Counted from the first letter of the stretch, positions 20,427 to 29,910 are shown. The stretch is DNA of 64,000 nucleotides from Pseudomonas nitroreducens TX1 (GCF_000313755.1 NZ_AMZB01000136.1:62001-126000); one strand, 5' to 3'. Notes: generated from the letters alone by a model not told the origin. Made by a program: numbers and translations.

Positions 20427-21680
20427 ATGTTCAGCCGTGATTTGACCCTCGCCCGCTACGATGCCGAACTCTTCGCCGCGATGGAGCAGGAAGCCCAGCG
20501 CCAGGAAGAGCACATCGAGCTCATCGCCTCCGAGAACTACACCAGCCCGGCGGTGATGGAAGCCCAGGGTTCGGTGCTGACCAACAAGTACGCCGAAGGC
20601 TACCCGGGCAAGCGCTACTACGGTGGTTGCGAGTACGTCGACGTCGTCGAGCAGCTGGCCATCGACCGCGCCAAGGAACTGTTCGGCGCCGACTACGCCA
20701 ACGTACAGCCGCACGCCGGCTCCCAGGCCAACGCCGCCGTCTACCTGGCCCTGCTGTCGGCCGGTGACACCATCCTGGGCATGAGCCTGGCCCACGGCGG
20801 CCACCTGACCCACGGCGCCTCCGTCTCCTCCTCCGGCAAGCTGTACAACGCCGTGCAGTACGGCATCACCGACGCCGGCCTGATCGACTACGACGAAGTC
20901 GAGCGCCTGGCCCTCGAGCACAAGCCGAAGATGATCGTCGCCGGCTTCTCCGCCTACTCCCAGGTCCTGGACTTCGCCCGCTTCCGCGCCATCGCCGACA
21001 AGGTCGGTGCCTACCTGTTCGTCGACATGGCCCACGTGGCCGGTCTGGTCGCCGCTGGCGTCTACCCGAACCCGGTGCCGTTCGCCGACGTGGTCACCAC
21101 CACCACCCACAAGACCCTGCGCGGCCCGCGCGGCGGCCTGATCCTCGCTCGCAAGAACGAAGAGATCGAGAAGAAGCTGAACTCCGCCGTCTTCCCGGGT
21201 GCCCAGGGTGGCCCGCTGGAGCACGTGATCGCCGCCAAGGCCGTGTGCTTCAAGGAAGCCCTGCAGCCCGAGTTCAAGGCCTACCAGCAGCAGGTCCTGA
21301 AGAACGCCCAGACCATGGCCAGCGTGTTCATCGAGCGCGGCTTCGACGTGGTTTCCGGCGGCACCCAGAACCACCTGTTCCTGTTGTCCCTGATCAAGCA
21401 GGACATCACCGGTAAGGACGCCGACGCCGCCCTGGGTCGCGCCTTCATCACCGTGAACAAGAACAGCGTACCGAACGACCCGCGCTCCCCGTTCGTCACC
21501 TCCGGCCTGCGTATCGGCACCCCCGCCGTGACCACCCGCGGCTTCAAGGAAGCCGAGTGCCGCGAGCTGGCCGGCTGGATCTGCGACATCCTGACCAACA
21601 TGGGCGACGAGTCCGTGGTGGACGGCGTGCGCGAGAAGGTCAAGGCCATCTGCGCCAAGTTCCCGGTCTACGGCGCCTAA
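20427..21680 (+). CDS. glyA: serine hydroxymethyltransferase
   Basis: 417 aa from ATG 20427 with AAGAGG upstream. It converts serine and tetrahydrofolate to glycine and 5,10-methylene-tetrahydrofolate using PLP. The conserved N-terminus ([43 protein letters not shown]) is complete. The PLP lysine lies in [14 protein letters not shown], around residue 228. [11 protein letters not shown] and [15 protein letters not shown] complete the fold. Codon use is strongly biased toward GC-ending, highly expressed codons. A strong intrinsic terminator follows 25 bp after the stop. Confidence 0.97.
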   Translation: MFSRDLTLARYDAELFAAMEQEAQRQEEHIELIASENYTSPAVMEAQGSVLTNKYAEGYPGKRYYGGCEYVDVVEQLAIDRAKELFGADYANVQPHAGSQANAAVYLALLSAGDTILGMSLAHGGHLTHGASVSSSGKLYNAVQYGITDAGLIDYDEVERLALEHKPKMIVAGFSAYSQVLDFARFRAIADKVGAYLFVDMAHVAGLVAAGVYPNPVPFADVVTTTTHKTLRGPRGGLILARKNEEIEKKLNSAVFPGAQGGPLEHVIAAKAVCFKEALQPEFKAYQQQVLKNAQTMASVFIERGFDVVSGGTQNHLFLLSLIKQDITGKDADAALGRAFITVNKNSVPNDPRSPFVTSGLRIGTPAVTTRGFKEAECRELAGWICDILTNMGDESVVDGVREKVKAICAKFPVYGA

Positions 21681-21704
21681 GCCGAACCCGCGAACCGCAC
21701 GATG

Positions 21705-21732
21705 AAAAAGCCCGGCAGATGCCGGGCTTTTT
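21705..21732 (+). terminator. intrinsic terminator of glyA
   Basis: AAAAAGCCCGGCA, a two-base loop and TGCCGGGCTTTTT form a perfect 13-bp stem with flanking A and T runs. Confidence 0.88.
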
Positions 21733-21765
21733 CATGGGCGCCCCGCTACGGGAGCAGGCCGAACC

Positions 21766-21844
21766 TGTAGGAGCGAGCTTGCTCGCAAACGAATTCCAGC
21801 CAGGTGCCGGCGTTATGCGGCTCGCGAGCAAGCTCGCTCCTACA
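21766..21844. repeat. REP pair
   Basis: TGTAGGAGCGAGCTTGCTCG faces CGAGCAAGCTCGCTCCTACA across a ~40-bp spacer. This is the cleanest of the four GGAGCGAGC-type REP pairs in the window. Confidence 0.85.
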
Positions 21845-21878
21845 ACGGCACGAACATCCCTTCCATGGAGCTCCATTT

Positions 21879-21955
21879 CGTAGGGCGCATAACGCGTCAG
21901 CGTTATCCGCAGCAGCGCTCGCGGCGGATAACCTGTTCCAGGTTATTCGCCCTGC
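21879..21955. repeat. second palindromic intergenic repeat type
   Basis: GTAGGGCGCATAAC at the left end pairs with GTTATTCGCCCTGC at the right end. Internally GCGTTATCCGC and GCGGATAACC repeat the same GGATAAC theme. It is distinct from the GGAGCGAGC REP family next to it and resembles another family of dispersed Pseudomonas intergenic palindromes that I recall. Confidence 0.65.
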
Positions 21956-21978
21956 GTCCTCAAGTCCCTATAGAGAAG

Positions 21979-22470
21979 CTAAGGCTGCCCACCGGACTTC
22001 TGCTCCGGCTGAACCGGCACATCGCGCATCTGGTTGAGCCGGTGCACCAGGGTTTCGGCTTCCGCCTGGCTGGCGAATCCCTTGAGCATCACCTGGCCAT
22101 CGGTCACCACCCGCGTCACTTTCGGCAGCAGGCGCAGTTGCCCGTCGATGACTACTGCCAGGGCGCTGCCCTGCTCTTCCTCGGTCAATTTAGCCAGACG
22201 TTGGCTGGCTTCGGGGGTGAACAGCACGCGCACCGCCGGCTTGCCGCCAGCAACACTGGCCAGTTCGGCCCGCTGCACGTCGCGCTGGGTCAGCGCGGGA
22301 TGAGTCGCCACCAGCACGGCCTTGCCTTGCGGATCGGCCAGGGTGCGAGTGCTGGCCGTGGGCTTTTCCGCCACGGCATGGACATCGAAGGTGTGCTGCG
22401 GTGCCGACGGCGGCGCACCGGCGCAGGCGCCCAACAATGAGGCGAAGAGGATCGGAATAGAGCGTTTCAT
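21979..22470 (-). CDS. lipoprotein resembling the SecD/SecDF P1 head domain
   Basis: 163 aa from ATG 22470 (MKRSIPILFASLLGACAGAPP). A lipobox LLGAC gives a lipidated cysteine at residue 16. The middle and C-terminal parts (AVRVLFTPEASQRLAKLTEEEQG, then LAVVIDGQLRLLPKVTRVVTDGQVMLKGFASQAEAETLVHRLN) follow the pattern of the periplasmic P1 head subdomain of SecD: a pass through substrate-like strands, then IDGxxxxxPxV and Gx(F/L)xxxEAxxL. It may therefore be a free-standing periplasmic relative, with function unproven. No Shine-Dalgarno is visible upstream; the sense strand there reads CCTCCTTG. Confidence 0.7.
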   Translation of the reverse strand: MKRSIPILFASLLGACAGAPPSAPQHTFDVHAVAEKPTASTRTLADPQGKAVLVATHPALTQRDVQRAELASVAGGKPAVRVLFTPEASQRLAKLTEEEQGSALAVVIDGQLRLLPKVTRVVTDGQVMLKGFASQAEAETLVHRLNQMRDVPVQPEQKSGGQP

Positions 22471-22748
22471 CGACAAGGAGGCGGGCTGAAGGGCCCGGTC
22501 AGGCCAGGGTTATAGAGGGTGAGACCACTGTCAGGGTACAAGTTGCACTCCCTTGGTCGGTTGCCGCGACTAAGCTTGCAGACGAACGGATGCTGGCGGT
22601 CCGGTCAGAAATTCTCCGGCTCAGGGCAAGCTGGTATCATGCGCGCCTTTTGCCGGTCACAAGAAAAGGCGCAGGGCCCACCTGGGCATGCACCTTGCTT
22701 TTCCCGGCCAGAACGATAACGGCGCAAGCGCGTCACGGGGAGCCAAAC

Positions 22749-24044
22749 ATGCTGGAAAAGCTGTTCCAACTCAAGGCGCACAACACCAATGTGCGTACCG
22801 AGATCCTGGCGGGTATCACTACCTTCCTGACCATGGCCTACATCCTTTTCGTCAACCCGAGCATCCTCGGCGAGACGGGCATGGACAAGGGCGCGATCTT
22901 CGTCGCCACCTGCCTGGCCGCCGCCATCGGCTCGGCGGTGATGGGCCTGATCGCCAACTACCCGATCGCCCTGGCTCCCGGCATGGGTCTGAACGCCTTC
23001 TTCACCTACACCGTGGTCCTGCACATGGGCCACACCTGGCAGGTGGCGCTCGGCGCGGTGTTCCTCTCCGCGTGCATGTTCTTCATCATTTCGATCTTCC
23101 GCATCCGCGAATGGATCATCAACAGCATCCCGCTGGCCCTGCGCTCGGCGATCGCCGCGGGCATCGGCCTGTTCCTCGCGCTGATCGCGCTGAAGGAATC
23201 GGGCATCGTCGTCGCCAACCAGGCCACCCTGGTGGGCATGGGCGACCTGGCCAAGCCGGCGCCGCTGCTGGCAATCCTCGGCTTCATCCTGATCGTTGCC
23301 CTGGAAGCCCGCCGGGTGACCGGCGCGGTGATGATCGGCATCCTGGTCGTCACCTTCATCTCCATCGCCATCGGCGTCTCCCAGTTCGGCGGCGTGGTGT
23401 CGATGCCGCCGTCGCTGGCGCCGACCTTCCTGCAGCTGGATATCAAGGGCGCGCTGGACATCGGCCTGTTCAGCGTGATCTTCGCCTTCCTCTTCGTCGA
23501 CCTGTTCGACAACTCCGGCACCCTGATCGGCGTGGCCAAGCGCGCCGGCCTGATGGGCAAGGACGGGCACATGCCGAAGATGGGCCGTGCGCTGATCGCC
23601 GACAGCTCCGCCGCCATGGTCGGCTCGCTGCTGGGCACCTCCACCACCACCAGCTACATCGAGTCGGCGGCGGGCGTTTCCGCCGGCGGCCGTACCGGCC
23701 TGACCGCCATCGTGGTCGCCGTGCTGTTCCTGCTGGCACTGTTCTTCGCCCCGCTGGCAGGCAACGTGCCGGCCTTCGCCACTGCGCCGGCCCTGTTCTT
23801 CGTCGCCGTGTTGATGGCCTCGGGCCTGGCCGAGATCGACTGGGACGACCTGACCGTCGCTGCGCCGGTCGTAGTAACCGCCCTGGCCATGCCGCTGACC
23901 TTCTCCATCGCCAACGGCATTGCCTTCGGCTTCATCACCTGGACCGCCTGCAAGCTGCTGTCCGGCCGCTTCCGCGAGCTGAACCCGGCGCTGGTGATCC
24001 TGTCGATCCTGTTCGTGATCAAGCTGGGCTGGTTCAACGCTTGA
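22749..24044 (+). CDS. NCS2-family purine permease (AzgA/PbuG-like)
   Basis: 431 aa from ATG 22749 (MLEKLFQLKAHNTNVRTEILAGITTFLTMAYILFVNPSIL), with CACGGGGAGCC upstream. The AzgA-like hallmarks are TEILAGITTFLTMAYI, GMGLNAFFTY, LFVDLFDNSGTLIGVAKRAGL and GTSTTTSYIESAAGVSAGGRTGLTA. About 12-13 membrane segments can be traced. Family members are proton symporters for adenine, guanine or hypoxanthine; which purine is used here cannot be decided. The 272-bp upstream gap contains a foldable leader (see findings). Confidence 0.93.
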   Translation: MLEKLFQLKAHNTNVRTEILAGITTFLTMAYILFVNPSILGETGMDKGAIFVATCLAAAIGSAVMGLIANYPIALAPGMGLNAFFTYTVVLHMGHTWQVALGAVFLSACMFFIISIFRIREWIINSIPLALRSAIAAGIGLFLALIALKESGIVVANQATLVGMGDLAKPAPLLAILGFILIVALEARRVTGAVMIGILVVTFISIAIGVSQFGGVVSMPPSLAPTFLQLDIKGALDIGLFSVIFAFLFVDLFDNSGTLIGVAKRAGLMGKDGHMPKMGRALIADSSAAMVGSLLGTSTTTSYIESAAGVSAGGRTGLTAIVVAVLFLLALFFAPLAGNVPAFATAPALFFVAVLMASGLAEIDWDDLTVAAPVVVTALAMPLTFSIANGIAFGFITWTACKLLSGRFRELNPALVILSILFVIKLGWFNA

Positions 24045-24080
24045 GTTAAGGGGGCTGCTGCGCGTCGGCCATACTGCGTT

Positions 24081-24187
24081 GCCAGGTCAATCCGGAAAGC
24101 CGCTTGCGGCTAACCCGTAGGGCGGCCCCGAAGGGGCGAGCGAAGTGAGTCATGCTCATTTACCCTCCGCTTCCGAATCGACCTGGC
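24081..24187. repeat. long inverted repeat between the permease and trmA
   Basis: The left arm (24081-24100, GCCAGGTCAATCCGGAAAGC) is closely complementary to the right arm (24169-24187, GCTTCCGAATCGACCTGGC), with about 70 bp between them. Inside are smaller hairpins (GCCGCTTGCGGC, and GGCCCCGAAGGGGC). It could act as a terminator for the permease gene or be a degenerate mobile palindrome. Confidence 0.55.
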
Positions 24188-24282
24188 GCCTTGTCTGACC
24201 TAGCTCGCACGCCCCGATGGTTTCGAGTTGCCCTTAGATGAAAAGCGGTCCGGCAAGTCCGGGTCCTTTGAAGAGTTTTCCC

Positions 24283-25368
24283 ATGAGCAGTCCGCGTTTC
24301 GATCCCTCCCACTACGACAGCCAACTGGCCGACAAGGCCGCACGCCTGCGCGAGCTGCTGGCGCCCTTCGACGCGCCCGAGCCTGCGGTGTTCGATTCGC
24401 CCCGTGAGCATTACCGCCTGCGCGCCGAGTTCCGCCTGTGGCGCGAGGGCGAGGCACGCCACTACGCGATGTTCGAGCAGGGCGACAAGCACACGCCGAT
24501 CCTGATCGAGGAATTCCCCATCGCCAGCCAGCGGATCAACGAACTGATGCCGCGCCTGAAGGCAGCGTGGGCTGAGCCAACGCTGGGCCACAAGCTGTTC
24601 CAGGTGGAGTTCCTCACCACCCTGGCGGGCGACGCGCTGATCACCCTGTGCTACCACCGCCCGGTGGACGCCGCCTGGCAGGCCGCCGCCGAGAAGCTGG
24701 CCGCCAAGCTGGGCGTGAGCATCGTCGGCCGTTCGCGCGGCAAGCGCCTGGTGGTCGGCCGTGACTATGTCAGCGAAGAACTGACCGTCGCCGGCCGTAC
24801 CTTCCGCTACCGCCAGCCGGAGGGCGCCTTCACCCAGCCCAACGGCGAGGTGTGCCAGAAGATGCTCAACTGGGCATACGAAGCCCTGGGCCAGCGCGAC
24901 GACGACCTGCTGGAGCTGTACTGCGGCAACGGCAACTTCACCCTGCCCCTGGCCACCCGCGTGCGCAAGGTACTGGCCACCGAGATCAGCAAGACCTCGG
25001 TGAACGCCGCCCTGGCAAACCTGGCCGACAACGCCGTGGACAACGTCACCCTGGTGCGCCTGTCCGCCGAGGAGTTGACCCAGGCGCTCAACGACGTGCG
25101 CCCGTTCCGCCGCCTGGCCGACGTGGACCTGAAGTCCTACTCGTTCGGCAGCGTGTTCGTCGACCCGCCGCGCGCTGGCATGGACCCGGATACCTGCGAA
25201 CTGACCCGCCGCTTCGACAGCATCCTGTACATCTCCTGCAACCCGGAGACCCTGGCGCAGAACATCGCCCAACTGCACGACACCCACCAGGTCAGCCGCT
25301 GCGCCCTGTTCGACCAGTTCCCCTACACGCATCACATGGAGGCCGGCGTGCTGTTGACCCGCCGCTGA
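24283..25368 (+). CDS. trmA: TrmA, tRNA (uracil-54-C5)-methyltransferase
   Basis: 361 aa from ATG 24283 ([22 protein letters not shown]), the size of known TrmA. An in-frame ATG at 24238 would add an unconserved 15 residues. It makes ribothymidine at position 54 in the tRNA T-loop using S-adenosylmethionine. Motifs: [21 protein letters not shown], the SAM-binding [16 protein letters not shown] (~219-234), VDPPRAGMD and the catalytic cysteine region [14 protein letters not shown]. The final [14 protein letters not shown] matches TrmA C-termini. Confidence 0.95.
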   Translation: MSSPRFDPSHYDSQLADKAARLRELLAPFDAPEPAVFDSPREHYRLRAEFRLWREGEARHYAMFEQGDKHTPILIEEFPIASQRINELMPRLKAAWAEPTLGHKLFQVEFLTTLAGDALITLCYHRPVDAAWQAAAEKLAAKLGVSIVGRSRGKRLVVGRDYVSEELTVAGRTFRYRQPEGAFTQPNGEVCQKMLNWAYEALGQRDDDLLELYCGNGNFTLPLATRVRKVLATEISKTSVNAALANLADNAVDNVTLVRLSAEELTQALNDVRPFRRLADVDLKSYSFGSVFVDPPRAGMDPDTCELTRRFDSILYISCNPETLAQNIAQLHDTHQVSRCALFDQFPYTHHMEAGVLLTRR

Positions 25369-25465
25369 GCCCCGGCCGGCCGACCGCGTGCCGCCCAACC
25401 AAGGGTTGGGCGGCGAGCCGCCGCAAGGCGGCTACGCTTGCGGGACAATGACAAGAGGCACGTCC

Positions 25466-25963
25466 ATGTCCCGCCTGATCCTTCCCCTGCTCTGCCTGTT
25501 GCTGGTCGCCTGCGCCGGCAGCGACCCCGCCAACATCAGTGTGTCTCCCGCCGCCAACGGCCGGCAAAGTACCTTCTTCATCCAGGCCGTGCGCGCCCAG
25601 GGCCACCGCGAGGACCTCGAAGATCGCTTCGATCTTGCCGTGCGCCGCGCGCTGGAAGCCAAGGGCTACCGCTATCAAGAGAACTCAGGGGAGTTGCGAG
25701 TGATCTATGCCGTCGGGCTGGACAGCCAGACCGGCATCGTCCAGCGCCCGGTAGTGACCGGCGCGGGCGTGATGACCCAGACACAGATTACCGACCAGGA
25801 ACAGGCGCGCCTGGCGCTGCAGATTCTCGACGAGGCAACCGGCCAGGTGCTCTATCAGGCGCAGGTGGCGCGCCAGCTGCACGACCCGAAGATCACCCAG
25901 CAGGCCGTGGACGAAGGCATCGCCCGCCTGCTGGCGGATTTCCCCGCGCATGCAGGGCAGTGA
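25466..25963 (+). CDS. DUF4136-type lipoprotein
   Basis: 165 aa from ATG 25466 (MSRLILPLLCLLLVACAGSDP), preceded by AAGAGG. The lipobox LLVAC gives a lipidated cysteine at 16. The mature protein (FFIQAVRAQGHREDLEDRFDLAVRRALEAKGYRYQ, then a strand-rich middle with YAVGLDSQTG, and finally ITQQAVDEGIARLLADFP) has the size and layout of DUF4136 lipoproteins of Gram-negative bacteria. Function unknown. It ends just before the convergent DUF1883 gene (3-bp gap). Confidence 0.78.
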   Translation: MSRLILPLLCLLLVACAGSDPANISVSPAANGRQSTFFIQAVRAQGHREDLEDRFDLAVRRALEAKGYRYQENSGELRVIYAVGLDSQTGIVQRPVVTGAGVMTQTQITDQEQARLALQILDEATGQVLYQAQVARQLHDPKITQQAVDEGIARLLADFPAHAGQ

Positions 25964-25966
25964 GGA

Positions 25967-26269
25967 TCAGCTGTAGTTCGACGGCGACTTGCGCACGAAC
26001 TTGATGCTGTACTTGAAGTCGGCCTTGCGCGTGACGCTGATGGCACGGCGGGTAACGGTATCGATGGTGATGTTCCAGTTGCCGGTGCTGGGCACCTTGA
26101 TCTTCGCCGGGAACCGGTCGAACGCGCCGCCGTGGTAGACGTGGCGCCCGCCATTCTTGAAGCTGCGGAAGGCGGCATCGGTCATCAGGCGGATGTTGCA
26201 GGTCATGGAGCACTCGATGACAACCAGGTCGCCTTCGTTCAGGTGCTCACGTTGGTGTACGAACTTCAT
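25967..26269 (-). CDS. DUF1883 family protein
   Basis: 100 aa. MKFVHQREHLNEGDLVVIECSMTCNIRLMTDAAFRSFKNGGRHVYHGGAFDRFPAKIKVPSTGNWNITIDT matches the small all-beta DUF1883 family, with a conserved G-x-W-N-(I/V)-x-(I/V)-D-x turn. No signal peptide, so probably cytoplasmic. In other proteins DUF1883 is found joined to TIR domains, but here it stands alone. Function unknown. Confidence 0.8.
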   Translation of the reverse strand: MKFVHQREHLNEGDLVVIECSMTCNIRLMTDAAFRSFKNGGRHVYHGGAFDRFPAKIKVPSTGNWNITIDTVTRRAISVTRKADFKYSIKFVRKSPSNYS

Positions 26270-26386
26270 GCTGGCTCCGCCTTGCTTCTACCGCGAAATC
26301 AATACGATAGCACGGAGCAGGGGTTGCCCGGCAGCGGGGCCGCCAGCAGGCCGGGCCGCTTATCCGACGCTCGCATCATCCGCCGT

Positions 26387-26845
26387 TCACAGCCCCTCGA
26401 AGTCCGCCTTGCGCTCTTCCGGCTCCTCTTCCTCGCGCACCACCACGTGGCGATGGCGCGACTGCCGCTCCAGCCAATAGAGGGCGAAGATCGCCAGTGC
26501 CGAAATCGCACCGCGATAGACCACCCCGGCCAACTGGGCGTCCCATTCCATGCCGCCTTCGGTCCAGGCGATGAGCAGGCGCGACAGCGTCAGGGTCAAC
26601 TGGACCAGGATCACCAGGATCAGCGCCGGCCGCACCAGCAGGCGTCGCCGCAGGGCGAAAACGAGGAACAGCGCCAGGGCGAACTGGTGGCCGCCGTAGA
26701 ACACGCGGGCATCGCTCACCGAGGACGGTTCCATCAGCAACATACCGCTGAGGTTGGCCATTTCGTACGGGCGGATCCAGTAGAGCAGTCCCAGGCCACC
26801 CCAGACCAGAGCCTGGACCAGCAGGACGAGACGGGCGAAGAGCAT
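26387..26845 (-). CDS. DUF4345-like four-helix membrane protein
   Basis: 152 aa from ATG 26845, preceded by AAGGAG; an upstream in-frame start at 26917 is unsupported. Four hydrophobic segments can be seen (FARLVLLVQALVWGGLGLLYW; FALALFLVFAL; PALILVILVQLTLTLSRLLIA; GAISALAIFALYW), followed by a charged cytoplasmic tail rich in Glu and Arg (EEEEPEERKADFEGL). The layout fits DUF4345 proteins of unknown function. It is a stand-alone gene. Confidence 0.65.
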   Translation of the reverse strand: MLFARLVLLVQALVWGGLGLLYWIRPYEMANLSGMLLMEPSSVSDARVFYGGHQFALALFLVFALRRRLLVRPALILVILVQLTLTLSRLLIAWTEGGMEWDAQLAGVVYRGAISALAIFALYWLERQSRHRHVVVREEEEPEERKADFEGL

Positions 26846-27047
26846 CCGATTTTCTCCTTGGCCATGCAGCCATTGCCGAGCGTCCAACCCTGCGACCGAC
26901 AGTCGCGGACGCACCACCGATCAGCTAGAGACCCCACGCCGCCTGGCAAGTTCGACGCCCACGTCATATCGGGAAACAAACGGCCGGTGGGGCCGCACCC
27001 ACCGCGGGAGTATGCTCGGTCGCGTTCAACTTCCAAGGCTCCCAACC

Positions 27048-27482
27048 ATGCGCACCCTGCTTCTGCTCACCGCCCTTGTCGCCGGCGCCGCCCAGGCCGC
27101 CGAACCGCTGACCATCGACGTACACCGCGATGCCAACTGCGGCTGCTGCAAGGACTGGATCAAGCACCTGGAAAGCAACGGCTTCACCGTCAACGACCAT
27201 GTCGAGGCGGACATGAGTGCAGTGAAGACCAAACTGGGCGTTCCGCACAGCATGGGCTCGTGCCACACCGGCGTGATCGACGGCAAGTTCGTCGAGGGTC
27301 ACGTGCCGGCTGCCGACGTTCTGAAGCTGCGCGAGCGTACCGATCTGATCGGCGCCGCCGTGCCGGGCATGCCGATGGGCTCGCCGGGCATGGAGATGGG
27401 CGACCGGCATGACGCCTACCAGGTGGTTGGCCTGAACAAGGCCGGCCAGCGCGAAGTGCTGGCGGATTATCCCGCTCGCTGA
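27048..27482 (+). CDS. DUF411 periplasmic metal-binding protein
   Basis: 144 aa from ATG 27048 (MRTLLLLTALVAGAAQAAEPL), with a signal peptide cleaved at AQA-AEP. The DUF411 signature is complete: DANCGCCKDWIKHLESNGF (Cys triad CxCC), SCHTGVIDGKFVEGHVPAADVLKL, and a P-G-M-P-M-G-S-P-G-M-E-M-G methionine-rich stretch near the C-terminus that could bind Cu(I) or silver. DUF411 genes often sit by copper or other metal resistance genes. Here the copper cluster is 13 kb away, so linkage is not evident. Confidence 0.9.
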   Translation: MRTLLLLTALVAGAAQAAEPLTIDVHRDANCGCCKDWIKHLESNGFTVNDHVEADMSAVKTKLGVPHSMGSCHTGVIDGKFVEGHVPAADVLKLRERTDLIGAAVPGMPMGSPGMEMGDRHDAYQVVGLNKAGQREVLADYPAR

Positions 27483-27499
27483 GCCCCTGTAACGAGGCA

Positions 27500-27606
27500 C
27501 TCCCTCACCCCTGAGCGCGAGCGGAGGCGGGATGGGGCTTCCGGCGCGCGGGGCACTCTCCAGGTCCCTGCGCGACATGGCTCCGCAAGCCCGATGGGGT
27601 GAGGGA
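27500..27606. repeat. imperfect inverted repeat downstream of DUF411
   Basis: CTCCCTCACCCC at 27500-27511 is matched by GGGGTGAGGGA at 27596-27606, with GC-rich sequence between. It lies between the DUF411 stop and the shared terminator. The CCCTCACCCC motif is a common component of dispersed proteobacterial intergenic repeats. Confidence 0.5.
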
Positions 27607-27616
27607 CTCCAAAACG

Positions 27617-27645
27617 AAAAGGGCGGCCAGTTGGCCGCCCTTTTC
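27617..27645. terminator. bidirectional terminator for DUF411 and alaC
   Basis: AAAAGGGCGGCCA, a short loop and TGGCCGCCCTTTT form a perfect hairpin with A and T runs on the two sides. It serves the convergent DUF411 (+) and alaC (-) genes. Confidence 0.85.
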
Positions 27646-27660
27646 ATTATCCACGCCCGG

Positions 27661-28878
27661 TCACTCGGCCTTGGCCGGCAACAGGCCATCGGCGCGGAAC
27701 ATCGCCTTGATTCCGCGCACGGCCTGGCGCAGGCGGTCGCGGTTTTCGATCAGGGCGAAGCGCACATGGTCGTCACCATAGTCACCGAAGCCGATGCCCG
27801 GCGACACCGAAACCTTGGCATCCTTGAGCAGCTTCTTGGCGAACTCCAGCGATCCCATGTGCGCGTAGGGTTCGGGAATCTTCGCCCAGATGTACATGGA
27901 GGCCTTGGGGTTCTCTACCATCCAGCCGGCCTCATGCAGGCCCTTCACCAGCACATCGCGGCGTTTCTGGTACTGCTCGGCGATATCACGCACGCACTGC
28001 TGGTCGCCCTCCAGTGCGGCGATGGCCGCCACCTGCAGCGGGGTGAAGGTGCCGTAGTCGTGGTAGCTCTTGATCCGCGCCAGGGCCGAGACCAGCTCCG
28101 GGTTGCCGACCATGAAGCCGATGCGCCAGCCGGCCATGTTGTAGCTCTTGGACAGGGTGAAGAACTCCACCGCAATGTCCTTGGCGCCGGGCACCTGCAT
28201 GATCGAGGGGGCTTTCCAGCCGTCGAAGGTGATATCGGCGTAGGCCAGGTCGTGCACCACCAACACGTCGTAGCGCTTGGCCAGATCGACCACGCGCTCG
28301 AAGAAATCCAGCTCCACGCATTGCGCGGTAGGGTTGGAGGGGAAGCCGAGGATCATCATCTTCGGCTTGGGGATCGATTCGCGGATCGCCCGCTCCAGCT
28401 CGTTGAAGAAGTCGATTCCCGGCACCAGCGGCACCGAGCGTACCTGGGCGCCGGCGATCACCGCGCCGTAGATGTGGATCGGGTAGCTGGGGTTGGGCAC
28501 GAGGATGGTGTCGCCGTGGTCCAGGGTCGCCAGCATCAGGTGCGCCAGGCCTTCCTTGGAGCCGATGGTGACGATGGCTTCGGATTCCGGGTCGATCTCC
28601 ACCTCGTAGCGGTCGCGATACCAGTGCGAGATGGCGCGGCGCAGGCGCGGAATGCCACGGGAGGTGGAATAACCGTGCGTGTCTTCGCGCTGGGCGACCT
28701 GGCAGAGCTTCTCGACGATGTGCGGCGGCGTGGCCCCGTCCGGATTGCCCATGGACAGGTCGATGATGTCCTCGCCACGGCGGCGGGCGGCCATCTTCAG
28801 TTCGGCGGTGATGTTGAAAACGTAGGGGGGCAGGCGATCGATGCGCGCAAAGCGACGAGCTGAACGGGGTTCAGTCAT
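27661..28878 (-). CDS. alaC: alanine-forming aminotransferase (AlaC-type, PLP class I)
   Basis: 405 aa from ATG 28878 ([24 protein letters not shown]), with GAGG upstream. The frame is open much further upstream, only because it runs antisense through the PhzF-family gene. It is a fold-type I PLP enzyme that makes alanine from pyruvate and glutamate. Motifs: [41 protein letters not shown] and the PLP lysine in [17 protein letters not shown]. The C-terminal [19 protein letters not shown] is conserved. Confidence 0.93.
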   Translation of the reverse strand: MTEPRSARRFARIDRLPPYVFNITAELKMAARRRGEDIIDLSMGNPDGATPPHIVEKLCQVAQREDTHGYSTSRGIPRLRRAISHWYRDRYEVEIDPESEAIVTIGSKEGLAHLMLATLDHGDTILVPNPSYPIHIYGAVIAGAQVRSVPLVPGIDFFNELERAIRESIPKPKMMILGFPSNPTAQCVELDFFERVVDLAKRYDVLVVHDLAYADITFDGWKAPSIMQVPGAKDIAVEFFTLSKSYNMAGWRIGFMVGNPELVSALARIKSYHDYGTFTPLQVAAIAALEGDQQCVRDIAEQYQKRRDVLVKGLHEAGWMVENPKASMYIWAKIPEPYAHMGSLEFAKKLLKDAKVSVSPGIGFGDYGDDHVRFALIENRDRLRQAVRGIKAMFRADGLLPAKAE

Positions 28879-29049
28879 GGTGTCCTCGGATGAACGTAGG
28901 CGCCCGGAACCGTCCGAGCGACGCCGGCCACTGCGGTGGCCTGGAAAGCGCGGCGCTGTGACCTGCGCTTTCTTGTCGGCGAACATATAGCTCGCTAGGC
29001 TGGCTGTCGAGTTTTTCTTTAGCCGCTCAAGGTCGGCATCTGGAGGCCC

Positions 29050-29910
29050 ATGTCCGCGCAACAGTACTGGCAGCTCGACGTTTTCGCCGACCAACCGCTC
29101 ACCGGCAATGGCCTGGCGGTGTTCCCCGATGCCCGTGGCATTCCCGAACAGACCCTGCTGGCACTGACCCAGGAGCTGCGGCAGTTCGAGTCGATCTTCC
29201 TGTTTCCATCCGCCTCGCTGGACACCTACTCGGCACGCATCTTCACCGTCGACGAGGAACTGCCCTTCGCCGGGCACCCGGTGCTTGGCGCGGCAGCGCT
29301 TTTGCACCACCTGCACCAGCGCGGCGAAGAGGAACACTGGACGCTGTTGTTGCCGGCCAAGGAAGTGAAAGTGGCGACGCGCCGTCGCGGCAGCGGCTTC
29401 CACGCCGAAATGAACCAGGGCGCCGCCGACTTCGGTACCGTGCTCGATGACGAGGCGCGCCGCTGGTTCGCCGAAGCCTTCTCGCTGACCGCTAGCGATC
29501 TCGCCGACTACCCCGCCGCCGTGGTCAGCACCGGCCTGCCCTACCTGCTGCTGCCGGTGCGCAGCGAGGCCCTGGGCCGCGTGCGCCAGCGCACGGATCT
29601 GACGGCCGAGCTGGCAAAACTCAATGCCGCCTTCGTTTTCGTGCTGGATGTGGATAATCGCGAGGGCCGCACCTGGGACGGCGCCGGGATCGTCGAGGAC
29701 ATTGCCACCGGCAGTGCCGCCGGCCCTGTCGCCGCCTACCTGGTGGAACTGGGCAAGGCGCGCCGTGGCGAGCTGTTCCAGCTGGCCCAGGGCCGTTTCG
29801 TCGGTCGCCCCAGCCGGCTCGACGTGCAGGTCGGTCAGGACGACGAAGTCCGCGTTGGCGGCGATGTGCAACTGCTCGCCCGCGCCGAACTGCTGCACCG
29901 TTTCGCCTGA
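29050..29910 (+). CDS. PhzF-family isomerase-like protein
   Basis: 286 aa ([28 protein letters not shown]). PhzF-family features are present: the N-terminal FTGNGLAV-type motif, a probable catalytic glutamate in [10 protein letters not shown] (~residue 47), [24 protein letters not shown] and, near the C-terminus, [18 protein letters not shown]. Family members catalyse isomerisations such as trans-2,3-dihydro-3-hydroxyanthranilate to its tautomer. No other phenazine genes are nearby, so this is a housekeeping member of unknown substrate, not a phenazine gene. It is divergent from alaC. Confidence 0.9.
   Translation: MSAQQYWQLDVFADQPLTGNGLAVFPDARGIPEQTLLALTQELRQFESIFLFPSASLDTYSARIFTVDEELPFAGHPVLGAAALLHHLHQRGEEEHWTLLLPAKEVKVATRRRGSGFHAEMNQGAADFGTVLDDEARRWFAEAFSLTASDLADYPAAVVSTGLPYLLLPVRSEALGRVRQRTDLTAELAKLNAAFVFVLDVDNREGRTWDGAGIVEDIATGSAAGPVAAYLVELGKARRGELFQLAQGRFVGRPSRLDVQVGQDDEVRVGGDVQLLARAELLHRFA

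Noticed and set aside
27048-27482. Part of the copper-resistance cluster
   Set aside because: The DUF411 gene lies 13 kb from copZ/copA and has no CueR-type promoter upstream.
29050-29910. Part of a phenazine biosynthesis cluster
   Set aside because: Only a PhzF-family protein is present, with no phzA-E or phzG nearby; such solitary members are common housekeeping proteins.
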